Source: Helicobacteraceae bacterium
GTDB lineage: Bacteria; Campylobacterota; Campylobacteria; Campylobacterales; SZUA-545
Length of the DNA: 7,859 bases
Reading direction: 5' to 3'
NCBI GenBank assembly: GCA_031273735.1
Contig: JAISRI010000074.1
Coordinates: forward strand, 1 to 7,859
Below, in pieces: positions 1-6,313 of this stretch; the stretch's first letter is position 1; each line of letters opens with the position of its first letter. The notes beneath the pieces were generated by a model. That model was not told the DNA's origin and searched no databases. It saw only the letters and a list, made by a program, of their open reading frames with translations. The position numbers and the translations under genes are program-made.

Positions 1-16
1 TTGCTTGTTGCTTCAC
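1..16 (-). CDS. Possible 5' end of a leftward gene, cut by the window edge
   Basis: On the minus strand a GTG at 16-14 follows GGAG (complement of 22-25) at a 5-nt spacing, with a TATAAT box further upstream at 41-46. The readable codons give only M-K-Q-Q-A before the window ends, so no product can be named. An ATG slightly upstream in another frame meets a stop after four codons and is not a candidate. If real, the gene lies just downstream of murD in the same direction with its own promoter. The call rests only on the spacing of promoter, ribosome site and start codon, and a chance match is quite possible. Confidence 0.27.
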
Positions 17-40
17 TTTGACTCCATTTATATTTTTTGT

Positions 41-46
41 ATTATA
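41..46 (-). promoter_or_regulatory. Putative leftward sigma70 -10 box downstream of murD
   Basis: The minus strand reads a perfect TATAAT here, in an AT-rich stretch that fills positions 1-87. There is no clear -35, which is usual for Campylobacterota housekeeping promoters. The transcript would start near position 34 and reach the candidate GTG at 16 after a short leader. The plus strand also carries a weaker pair, TTGACT at 18-23 and TATAGT at 43-48 with a 19-nt spacer, which would read antisense into murD. The leftward reading has the better -10. Confidence 0.38.
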
Positions 47-87
47 GTCTATTTTAACTTAAGTTTAGCTTAAATTTTAAAGCGTTT

Positions 88-1287
88 TCAATTTAGATCG
101 CCAACATATTTTTTGAAAAGTTCGCCGCGCTCTTTATAGCCGCTAAATTGATCCAAACTTGCGGCGGCGGGAGAAAGAAGCGCGACGCCATTTTTATCTA
201 ACCGATCGGCGATTTTAGCGACGGCTATATCTAAAAAACCGCACAAAACCGCCTCTATATTGCGCTCTTGCGCCATTTTTATTATCCGATCGCGGTTTGA
301 GCCGATCGCGTAGATAACGACGCGCATATCTTTTAAGCGATCAAAAAGCGGCGTTAAATCCGCCCCTTTGTCGTCGCCGCCAAGTATCAGATGAATAAGG
401 CGATCTTTATATATCTCTATCGCTTGTAAAGTAGCGTCGTAATTCGTAGCTTTTGAATCGTCTATCCAGAGCCTGCCGCTCTTATCAAAAAACTCCTCAA
501 TCTTATGCTTATCGACGACAAAACTATTTAATAAATTATAATCGGTTTCGTCAAATAATGCTTTAGCGATTCCTAACGCGATTAGCGCGTCTTGCAAGAA
601 ACAGCCTTGAAACTTTATTCGCGTCGCGTCAATATCGAAAAAATTAGTCAGGTCGTCGTTATTTTCGTAGTAACAGACAAACGCTTTTGTGGGAATATGC
701 CGATACTTTGCTGGGATTATCGCAAGCTCGCCTTCGGCAAGCCATCGCAAAGGTTTTAGCTTTGCCGTCTCGTATGCCTCAAAACTTCCGTGCCAACTAA
801 TATGATCGGGCGTGATTGGCAAAAGCGCGTAGATATTAGGGCGCGCCCTCGTCGTGTAATGAAGCGTGAAACTACTCGTTTCAAGCGCCCATATTTTGGC
901 TTCCATATCAAGTTCGGCAAGCGGCGCGCCGATATTTCCGCCGATGATCGCGCCTTTGTTTTTAAGCAAAAGCCCAACCATTTCCGTAGTCGTCGTTTTG
1001 CCGTTGGTTCCGCTGATCCATATCGAAAAAGGCGAACATTCGCAAAATAGATCGTATTCGCTGATAAGATTTTTAGCGCGTTTTACCTGCGGGTGGCTTG
1101 GCGCTATGCCGGGCGAAACTACTTCCATCGTTGATTTATCCGGATCGAATAAATCCATCGGCAAAAGTTTATTATTTTCGCCAAAAGTTTCTACCTGTTT
1201 AAATTTGTCGTCGAAAATCTCGCAATTACCAAAGCGTTTGGCGATCGCGGCGTTTGTTTTTCCATAGCCAAAAAGAGTAGTTTGCAT
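88..1287 (-). CDS. murD: UDP-N-acetylmuramoylalanine--D-glutamate ligase MurD
   Basis: This cytoplasmic Mur ligase joins D-glutamate to UDP-MurNAc-L-Ala, using ATP, in peptidoglycan precursor synthesis. The 399-residue protein shows the family order: a short N-terminal nucleotide-sugar domain (about 1-88), the ATP P-loop GTNGKTT at 93-99, GNIG at 117-120, ETSSF at 136-140, TPDH at 159-162, and K176 in AYETAK, the expected carbamylated lysine. The C-terminal domain carries DDSKATN at 276-282, LGGDDKG at 302-308, SPAAASLDQF at 372-381 and YKERGELF at 384-391. It is shorter than the E. coli enzyme (about 438), mainly before the P-loop. The ATG lies 6 bp after the mraY stop, and an AGGT ribosome site overlaps the end of mraY, so the two are probably co-transcribed and translationally linked. 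No key residue is missing. Confidence 0.97.
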   Translation of the reverse strand: MQTTLFGYGKTNAAIAKRFGNCEIFDDKFKQVETFGENNKLLPMDLFDPDKSTMEVVSPGIAPSHPQVKRAKNLISEYDLFCECSPFSIWISGTNGKTTTTEMVGLLLKNKGAIIGGNIGAPLAELDMEAKIWALETSSFTLHYTTRARPNIYALLPITPDHISWHGSFEAYETAKLKPLRWLAEGELAIIPAKYRHIPTKAFVCYYENNDDLTNFFDIDATRIKFQGCFLQDALIALGIAKALFDETDYNLLNSFVVDKHKIEEFFDKSGRLWIDDSKATNYDATLQAIEIYKDRLIHLILGGDDKGADLTPLFDRLKDMRVVIYAIGSNRDRIIKMAQERNIEAVLCGFLDIAVAKIADRLDKNGVALLSPAAASLDQFSGYKERGELFKKYVGDLN

Positions 1288-1293
1288 AAAGTA

Positions 1294-2361
1294 TTACCTG
1301 ATTTTGATCGTAATTAGAGCAAGAATATTTGATAAAAGCGCGATAATCCAAAAACGCACGATTATTTTATTTTCCGCCCAGCGTTTTAGCTCGAAGTGAT
1401 GATGTAAAGGCGCCATTAAAAAGATTCGCCTTCTACGAAACTTATAACTTCCCACTTGTAAAATTACCGATATAGTTTCGACCACAAAAATAAAGCCGAT
1501 CAGTAAAAGTAGCGCTTCGGTTTTTGAGATGATCGCAAGATAAGCTATAAACGCGCCGATCGAAAGGCTTCCGCTATCGCCCATAAAGACCTCCGCGGGA
1601 TTTGCGTTGAACCATAAAAAACCAAGAAGCGCGCCCAACATAGCCGACGCGATCACAACCGCTTCGCCCACGCCCGAAACGCTAGGCATTAAGAGCGATT
1701 GGCTCATATTCGCGTGTCCAGTAATATAGACGAATATCGCTAAAGTGGCGATCGAAAAAATACTAGGCGCGGCGGCAAGTCCGTCAAGCCCATCCGTAAG
1801 ATTTACGGCGTTGCTGGCGCTAACGAATACCAAAGCCCAAAAAAACGCGATATAAACGCCTAAATCTTTCAACGCGGGTTCTTTGATAAACGGCAAATAG
1901 AGATGGGTGTTTAGATTTGAAGCGTATATCAGTAAAAGCGAGATTAGAGCCGCCGCAAGCGCCTGCAATATAAACTTAAGTCCCGCTGAAAGCCCCATTT
2001 CATTTTGTTTACCCTTGATTTTGCCTAGATCGTCTATCGCTCCGATCGCGCTAAAAAGGGCAATCGTCAAAATCCCAATCCAAGCGAAGGAGTTGGTAAG
2101 ATTAACGCTCAAAAGCGCGGCGATCAGGGCGCAGGAGGTAAAAACCGCGCCGCCCATCGTCGGCGTATTTTGCTTGCTTTTGTGCCCGCCCGGCGCGTGA
2201 ATTAGGATCGGTTGCGTCGCTCCCTGTCGCTTCGCCCACACGATAAAACGCGGAAAAAACCAGAGCACTAGGACGAAAGCGACGCAAAAAGCCGCCCCCG
2301 CGCGCACGGTGATATAGGTGAAAAGATTGAAGTGTAGCCAGCTCGAAAGGAAGTAAAGCAT
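1294..2361 (-). CDS. mraY: Phospho-N-acetylmuramoyl-pentapeptide-transferase MraY
   Basis: This inner-membrane enzyme transfers phospho-MurNAc-pentapeptide from UDP to undecaprenyl phosphate, making lipid I. The 355-residue protein is almost entirely hydrophobic, with about ten predicted membrane segments (roughly 22-40, 73-90, 93-109, 131-147, 167-184, 199-214, 234-250, 266-280, 284-303 and 334-353). Family signatures are TPTMGG at 66-71, the Asp pair D110-D111, NLTDGLDGL at 187-195 with D193, MGDSGS at 260-265 with D262, and APLHHHFE at 317-324 with the HHH triad at 320-322. The start is supported by an N-terminus (MLYFLSSWL) that resembles other MraY proteins and by a weak AGG about 8 nt upstream. 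It is the first gene of the mraY-murD pair and is transcribed away from gpmI. Confidence 0.97.
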   Translation of the reverse strand: MLYFLSSWLHFNLFTYITVRAGAAFCVAFVLVLWFFPRFIVWAKRQGATQPILIHAPGGHKSKQNTPTMGGAVFTSCALIAALLSVNLTNSFAWIGILTIALFSAIGAIDDLGKIKGKQNEMGLSAGLKFILQALAAALISLLLIYASNLNTHLYLPFIKEPALKDLGVYIAFFWALVFVSASNAVNLTDGLDGLAAAPSIFSIATLAIFVYITGHANMSQSLLMPSVSGVGEAVVIASAMLGALLGFLWFNANPAEVFMGDSGSLSIGAFIAYLAIISKTEALLLLIGFIFVVETISVILQVGSYKFRRRRIFLMAPLHHHFELKRWAENKIIVRFWIIALLSNILALITIKIR

Positions 2362-2391
2362 AAAAAACCTAACCCTAATTTTAAGGCGAGG

Positions 2392-2402
2392 ATTATATTA
2401 TA
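2392..2402 (-). promoter_or_regulatory. Putative mraY-murD promoter with two overlapping TATAAT boxes
   Basis: On the minus strand two perfect TATAAT hexamers overlap by one base (complements of 2397-2402 and 2392-2397). They lie about 30-40 bp before the mraY ATG in the only gap upstream of the operon. The upstream side is AT-rich but has no convincing TTGACA. The position and perfect match make this the best candidate for driving mraY-murD. The start site is inferred, not mapped. Confidence 0.5.
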
Positions 2403-2404
2403 TT
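2394..2404 (+). promoter_or_regulatory. Putative gpmI promoter overlapping the mraY promoter
   Basis: The same AT-rich core read on the plus strand gives two TATATT hexamers (2394-2399 and 2399-2404), about 37-47 bp before the gpmI ATG. No -35 is evident. With only 79 bp between the divergent start codons, any gpmI promoter must sit close to or on the mraY promoter. The gpmI ribosome site TAAGGAA (2428-2434, 6-nt spacing) is strong. Confidence 0.35.
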
Positions 2405-2440
2405 GCTCATAATTACAAATTACGAACTAAGGAAACGATA

Positions 2441-3934
2441 ATGGCGACTAGAAAAAAGATACATAAGACGATCTTGATCGTAACAGACGGAATCGGGCGC
2501 AAACCAAAAAGCCCTTACAACGCTTTTGAAAACGCGACAAAGCCTACCTACGACAGGCTTTTTGCAACCCTGCCGCACTCGCTTTTAAAGACGCATTCCG
2601 AAGCGGTTGGATTGCCGAGCGGACAGATGGGCAATAGCGAAGTCGGGCATTTGACGCTCGGTTCGGGGCGGATTTTGTATCAGGACTTGGTAAAGATTTC
2701 CAAAGCGATCGACGAGGGAACGTTTGGGCAAAACAAGGTTTTCAACGATCTGCTCGAAAAAAGCGAGCGGATTCATCTGATAGGGCTTATCAGCGACGGC
2801 GGCGTTCATTCGCATATCGATCATATTTTAGGCGTGGCGCGAGCCGCGGAAGAAGCGGATAAAACGGTCTTTTTGCACCTACTTACGGACGGGCGCGACG
2901 TGTCGCCAACCTCGTCGCCGCTCTACCTTAACGACGTTAAGCCAATTCTAAGCGATCGCGTAATTTTGGCTAGCGTCGGCGGGCGATACTACGGAATGGA
3001 TCGCGACAATCGCTGGGAGCGCGTCAAACGCGCCTATGACGCGATCGTGTTAGGAACGCCCAAAGCGACGACGAACGATCTTGAACAATACTGCGCCGAT
3101 CGCCACGCAGAGGGGGTTACGGACGAGTTTATCGAACCGATCGCCGTGCCTACCTACAAAGGCGTTCTAGACGGCGACGCGGTTCTATTTTTAAACTTTA
3201 GAAGCGATCGGATGCGCGAGCTGGCGCAACTTATCGGCGAAATCGATTTTATGCCGATCGAAGTCGAAAAACGCGAGGTTTTTGTAGCGACGATGACGGA
3301 ATACAGCCAAGCGTTTGACTTTCCGATCTTGTTTCCTAAAGACAACCTGAAAAACACGCTTTGCGAAGTGATCGCCAAATCGCGCTTAAAGCAGTTTCAC
3401 GCCGCGGAAACGGAAAAATACGCCCACGTAACCTTCTTTTTCAACGGCGGTAACGAAACGCCGCTAAAAGGCGAAACGCGGGTTTTGATCCCTTCGCCCA
3501 AAGTAGCCACCTACGACCTTCAGCCAGAAATGAGCGCGGACGAGGTGGGCGACGCGGTAGTTAAGGCGATTGGCGACGGATTTGATTTTATCGTCGTTAA
3601 TTTCGCAAACGGCGATATGGTCGGGCATACGGGTAATTACGAAGCGGCGCTAAAAGCGGTCGAAGCGGTCGATCGCAACTTGGGCAAAATTATCGAGCAG
3701 GCGGATAAAAAGAATTATAGCTACGTGATTACCTCCGATCACGGCAACTGCGAGGAGATGAAAGACGCTTACGGTAACGCGCTCACAAACCACACGGTCG
3801 GCGACGCGTGGTGTTTTGTGAAAGCCGAAGGGGTCAAATCGATCAAAAACGGCGGACTAAGCGCCGTCGCGGCGACAATCCTAAAAATAATGGGGCTTCC
3901 AATCCCTGCGGAAATGGACAAGCCGCTATTTTAG
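2441..3934 (+). CDS. gpmI: 2,3-bisphosphoglycerate-independent phosphoglycerate mutase GpmI
   Basis: This cytosolic manganese-dependent enzyme interconverts 3- and 2-phosphoglycerate through a phosphoserine intermediate, without 2,3-bisphosphoglycerate. The 497 residues are near the usual length. The alkaline-phosphatase-like metal core is intact: D16 in VTDGIG, nucleophile S66 in GQMGNSEVGH (61-70), D392 and H396 in NGDMVGH, D433-H434 in TSDHGN, and H451 in NHT. The inserted phosphotransferase domain carries ISDGGVHSH (117-125), TDGRDV (149-154), GGRYYGMDRDNRWER (180-194) and NFRSDR (252-257), followed by TEKYAHV at 323-329. The ATG is fixed by TAAGGAA 6 nt upstream. It is divergent from mraY and followed by fabG after 90 bp. 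Campylobacterota often have only this mutase type, so it is probably essential for carbon flow (inference). Confidence 0.98.
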   Translation: MATRKKIHKTILIVTDGIGRKPKSPYNAFENATKPTYDRLFATLPHSLLKTHSEAVGLPSGQMGNSEVGHLTLGSGRILYQDLVKISKAIDEGTFGQNKVFNDLLEKSERIHLIGLISDGGVHSHIDHILGVARAAEEADKTVFLHLLTDGRDVSPTSSPLYLNDVKPILSDRVILASVGGRYYGMDRDNRWERVKRAYDAIVLGTPKATTNDLEQYCADRHAEGVTDEFIEPIAVPTYKGVLDGDAVLFLNFRSDRMRELAQLIGEIDFMPIEVEKREVFVATMTEYSQAFDFPILFPKDNLKNTLCEVIAKSRLKQFHAAETEKYAHVTFFFNGGNETPLKGETRVLIPSPKVATYDLQPEMSADEVGDAVVKAIGDGFDFIVVNFANGDMVGHTGNYEAALKAVEAVDRNLGKIIEQADKKNYSYVITSDHGNCEEMKDAYGNALTNHTVGDAWCFVKAEGVKSIKNGGLSAVAATILKIMGLPIPAEMDKPLF

Positions 3935-3965
3935 TACCCGCTAGCGCCGTCGTTTTATTAAAGGG

Positions 3966-3984
3966 GGCGCGCAACGCGTTTTTT
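3966..3984 (+). terminator. Weak intrinsic terminator candidate after gpmI
   Basis: CGCG (3968-3971) and CGCG (3975-3978) can pair around a CAA triloop. Two G-U pairs extend the stem, and six T follow directly. The stem is short, so termination may be partial, leaving some read-through from gpmI into fabG. It lies 31 bp after the gpmI stop and just before the fabG -10 box. Confidence 0.38.
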
Positions 3985-3986
3985 AA

Positions 3987-3992
3987 TATAAT
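3987..3992 (+). promoter_or_regulatory. Putative fabG promoter -10 box
   Basis: This is a perfect TATAAT preceded by a T-rich run, 32 bp upstream of the fabG ATG. Transcription would start near 3999 and give a leader of about 25 nt that includes the ribosome site AAAAGGAAAA (4013-4022). No TTGACA-like -35 is visible at the expected distance. A T-rich run just upstream of the -10 fits campylobacterotal sigma70 promoters. Confidence 0.5.
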
Positions 3993-4024
3993 CTAGCGGT
4001 TCAAATCGAGATAAAAGGAAAACG

Positions 4025-4768
4025 ATGGTATTTAGCGGCAAAAACGCGCTGATTACGGGGGCGAGCAAAGGCATTGGCAGAGAGATTGCAAGCGTTTTGG
4101 CGGGTTACAAAATCAAGGTTTGGATAAACTACAAAAGCGGCGCGGCGGAAGCGGACAAACTCAAAGCCGAGATCGAAGAAAACGGCGGAAAAGCCGCGAC
4201 GATCGGCTTTGACGCGACCGACGAAGCGGCGTTTAGCGACGCGATCAAGACGATTGTCGATTGCGACGGCGCGTTAAGCTATGTGGTCAATAACGCGGGC
4301 ATAACCTGCGATAAACTCGCGCTTCGTATGAAAACAGAGGAGTTTTCGCGAGTGATCGACGCCAATTTGACAAGCTGTTTCATCGGTTGCCGCGAGGCGC
4401 TCAAAGTAATGAGTAAAGCGCGTTTTGGCGCTGTCGTCAATATCGCCTCGATCGTAGGAGAAACGGGCAACGCGGGGCAGGCGAATTACGCGGCGAGCAA
4501 AGGCGGTATGATCGCCTTGACAAAGAGTTTCGCCAAAGAGGGCGCAAGCCGATCGGCGCGGTTCAACGCGGTAACGCCCGGCTTTATAGCGACCAATATG
4601 ACCGACGCGCTTTCAGACGAAGTTAAGGAAAGCTACTTCAAAGCGATCCCGTTGGGGCGATTCGGTCTGCCAAGAGAGGTTGCAAACGCCGTTGCGTTCT
4701 TACTTAGCGATTTCGCCTCGTATATCACGGGCGAAACGCTCAAAATAAACGGCGGATTGTATATGTAA
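4025..4768 (+). CDS. fabG: 3-oxoacyl-[acyl-carrier-protein] reductase FabG
   Basis: This cytosolic short-chain dehydrogenase makes the NADPH-dependent reduction of 3-ketoacyl-ACP, the first reductive step of each fatty acid elongation cycle. At 247 residues it has the typical FabG length. It shows the Rossmann motif TGASKGIG at 11-18, NNAG at 89-92, and the catalytic tetrad N114, S142, Y155 and K159 (the last two in NYAASKG). PGFIATNMT at 185-193 forms part of the substrate lid, and the C-terminus carries ITGETLKINGG. The SDR family is large, but the strong FabG-like lid and the acpP-fabF-accA neighbours make FabG clearly the best call. The ATG has AAAGGAAAA just upstream. It is followed by a hairpin and then acpP. 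Confidence 0.96.
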   Translation: MVFSGKNALITGASKGIGREIASVLAGYKIKVWINYKSGAAEADKLKAEIEENGGKAATIGFDATDEAAFSDAIKTIVDCDGALSYVVNNAGITCDKLALRMKTEEFSRVIDANLTSCFIGCREALKVMSKARFGAVVNIASIVGETGNAGQANYAASKGGMIALTKSFAKEGASRSARFNAVTPGFIATNMTDALSDEVKESYFKAIPLGRFGLPREVANAVAFLLSDFASYITGETLKINGGLYM

Positions 4769-4791
4769 AAAAGCGCTTAAGAGCGCGTTTT
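4768..4791 (+). terminator. Short hairpin with T-run between fabG and acpP (attenuator candidate)
   Basis: GCGCT (4773-4777) pairs perfectly with AGCGC (4782-4786) around a TAAG loop. Flanking A and T runs (4768-4771 with 4788-4791) extend the stem past one A-G mismatch. It begins at the last base of the fabG stop codon. The short U-run suggests partial termination or an RNA processing site rather than a full stop. It would let acpP be expressed at a level different from fabG, since acyl carrier protein is usually needed in large amounts. Confidence 0.45.
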
Positions 4792-4792
4792 G

Positions 4793-4798
4793 TAGAAT
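4793..4798 (+). promoter_or_regulatory. Putative acpP promoter -10 box
   Basis: TAGAAT differs from TATAAT at one base and lies just after the fabG-acpP hairpin, 30 bp before the acpP ATG. There is no clear -35. Together with the hairpin it suggests that acpP-fabF-accA can be transcribed independently. The acpP ribosome site AAGGAG (4816-4821) with 7-nt spacing is the strongest in the window, in keeping with a highly expressed gene. Confidence 0.38.
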
Positions 4799-4828
4799 GC
4801 GACACAAATTTAAACAAGGAGAAGCGAA

Positions 4829-5062
4829 ATGGCGCTATTTGACGAAGTAAAAGCAATCGTGGTGGAGCAGCTGAACGTCAGCGAGGAAGAGGTCAAGGAA
4901 AGCTCGAAGTTTGTAGAGGACTTGGGCGCGGACAGTCTCGACGTGGTCGAGCTTGTAATGGCTCTCGAAGAGAAGTTTGACGTAGAGATTCCCGATGAAG
5001 ACACGGAGAAGATTAAGACCGTTGGCGATGTGATCAACTACGTCGAAAACATTAAAAAATAA
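4829..5062 (+). CDS. acpP: Acyl carrier protein AcpP
   Basis: This small acidic cytosolic protein carries acyl chains as thioesters on a 4'-phosphopantetheine arm during fatty acid and lipid synthesis. Its 77 residues match the family length. The attachment serine is S36 in GADSLD (33-38), followed by the recognition helix DVVELVMALEEKFDVEIP (38-55) that partner enzymes contact. It is strongly acidic and lacks cysteine, as expected. The ATG is fixed by AAGGAG 7 nt upstream. fabF begins 8 bp after its stop. The gene contains no CGATCG site, although most other genes here have several. At 234 bp that may be chance. Confidence 0.98.
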   Translation: MALFDEVKAIVVEQLNVSEEEVKESSKFVEDLGADSLDVVELVMALEEKFDVEIPDEDTEKIKTVGDVINYVENIKK

Positions 5063-5070
5063 GGCTCGTT

Positions 5071-6309
5071 ATGAAACGGGTTGTGGTTACCGGGCTAGGT
5101 ATGATCACCGCGCTTGGACGCGATCGCGCTTCGTCGTTCGACGCGATTATCGAAGGCAAAAGCGGCGTTTCAACAATCACGCTCTTTGATCCTTCGCGTT
5201 TAAGCGTTACGATCGCCGCCGAAGTAAAAGGCTTTGACCCCGCCGAGATTATGGATCCCAAAGAGGTCAAAAAAGCCGACCGTTTTATTCAACTAGGCTT
5301 AAAGTGCGCTAAAGAGGCGATAGAAGATTGCGGACTCAAGATCGAAGGCGAATTATCCGATCGCTTTGGCGTCAGCGCCGCGGCGGGCATCGGCGGTTTG
5401 CCTAGAATAGAAGAACAATCGATCGTCTGCGGCGAAAAGGGACCAAAACGCATATCGCCTTTTTTTATCCCCAGCGCTCTAGCGAATATGCTCGGCGGCT
5501 TTGTAAGTATCGAGCATAAGCTAAAAGGACCAAATCTTGCCTGCGTAACCGCTTGTACGGCTGGTTTGCACGCCGTTAGCGAAGCCTATAAGACGATCGC
5601 GCTAGACGGCGCGGACGTAATGCTCGCGATCGCCGCCGAAGCCGCGATCTGCGAAGTAGGCATAGGCGGTTTTGCCGCTATGCGCGCTCTTTCCACGCGC
5701 AACGACGATCCGCAAAGAGCTTCGCGTCCGTTTGATCGCGATCGCGACGGCTTCGTTATGGGCGAAGGCGGCGGCGCGCTTGTGCTAGAAGAATACGAAA
5801 GCGCTAAAAAACGCGGCGCGAAAATCTACGCGGAGATGATAGGTTTCGGCGAAAGCGGCGACGCGAATCACATCACCACGCCCGCGCCCGAAGGCGAAGG
5901 CGCTTACCGCGCTATGAAAGCGGCGCTAAAAATGGCGGACAAAAACGCGCCCAACGTCAAGATCGGCTACATCAACGCGCACGGCACAAGCACCGTTTAT
6001 AACGATTGGTATGAGACGCTGGCGCTTAAAAAGGTCTTTAACGGCGATGTTCCGCTAGTTAGCTCGACAAAAGGCGCGATCGGGCATTGCTTAGGCGGCG
6101 CGGGAGGAATCGAAGCGGTGATCGCTATTACCGCGCTGGAACGGGGCGTTTTGCCGCCGACAATCAATTACGAAAACCGCGATACGGAACATAATTTGGA
6201 TTTAGACTATATTCCAAACGTCGCTAGAAACGCGAAGATCGAAGCCGTTATGAGCAACAACTTTGGTTTTGGCGGCACAAACGGCGCGATCGTATTCAAA
6301 AAGGTATAG
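5071..6309 (+). CDS. fabF: 3-oxoacyl-[acyl-carrier-protein] synthase II FabF
   Basis: This cytosolic condensing enzyme (KAS II) extends acyl-ACP by two carbons from malonyl-ACP with loss of CO2. The 412-residue protein has the thiolase fold with the Cys-His-His triad: C162 in TACTAG, H304 in NAHGTST and H339 in TKGAIGHCLGGAG, plus K334. The gatekeeper F400 lies in NNFGFGGTN (396-404). RPFDRDRDGFVMGEGGG at 219-235 is also typical. The start is VVVTGLGMITALG-like as in the family, with AAGG (5061-5064) overlapping the acpP stop codon, which suggests translational coupling. accA follows within 4 bp. FabB is the nearest alternative, but the acpP-fabF linkage and sequence favour FabF. The gene holds about nine CGATCG palindromes. 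Confidence 0.97.
   Translation: MKRVVVTGLGMITALGRDRASSFDAIIEGKSGVSTITLFDPSRLSVTIAAEVKGFDPAEIMDPKEVKKADRFIQLGLKCAKEAIEDCGLKIEGELSDRFGVSAAAGIGGLPRIEEQSIVCGEKGPKRISPFFIPSALANMLGGFVSIEHKLKGPNLACVTACTAGLHAVSEAYKTIALDGADVMLAIAAEAAICEVGIGGFAAMRALSTRNDDPQRASRPFDRDRDGFVMGEGGGALVLEEYESAKKRGAKIYAEMIGFGESGDANHITTPAPEGEGAYRAMKAALKMADKNAPNVKIGYINAHGTSTVYNDWYETLALKKVFNGDVPLVSSTKGAIGHCLGGAGGIEAVIAITALERGVLPPTINYENRDTEHNLDLDYIPNVARNAKIEAVMSNNFGFGGTNGAIVFKKV
6298..6304 (+). promoter_or_regulatory. Ribosome binding site that supports the accA TTG start
   Basis: AAAAAGG lies inside the last codons of fabF, with 9 nt between it and the TTG at 6314. It supports that TTG over the upstream in-frame TTG at 6263, which is buried in the conserved FabF NNFGFGGTN coding region. 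The site is only partly complementary to the 16S anti-SD, so accA translation may depend on ribosomes finishing fabF. Confidence 0.5.
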
Positions 6310-6313
6310 TTTT

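Larger units (their letters stand above)
3938..3999. repeat. 7-bp inverted repeat bracketing the gpmI-fabG gap
   Basis: CCGCTAG at 3938-3944 is the exact reverse complement of CTAGCGG at 3993-3999, with 48 bp between. The pair encloses the GC hairpin and T-run at 3966-3984, and its right arm directly abuts the TATAAT box of the putative fabG promoter. It could be a long-range stem or a pair of half-sites, but a 7-bp match at this distance may be chance. Confidence 0.35.

Noticed and set aside
866..1267. 133-codon plus-strand open frame antisense to murD
   Set aside because: It lies wholly inside murD, has no ribosome site and shows no family features. murD carries every expected motif, so this is a shadow frame.
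1907..2200. 97-codon plus-strand frame inside mraY
   Set aside because: It is fully antisense to a conserved membrane enzyme gene and has no start signal.
2362..2382. TTAGGGTTAGG on the minus strand, a telomere-like repeat
   Set aside because: There are fewer than two full units, in the leader of a bacterial gene. It simply supplies the weak AGG before mraY.
3808..3996. 62-codon frame running from gpmI into the gap before fabG
   Set aside because: It overlaps the conserved gpmI C-terminus, has no ribosome site, and its tail covers the terminator and promoter region.
4810..5037. 75-codon serine-rich minus-strand frame opposite acpP
   Set aside because: The Ser/Thr richness results from reading the acidic acpP codons on the other strand. 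There is no upstream signal.
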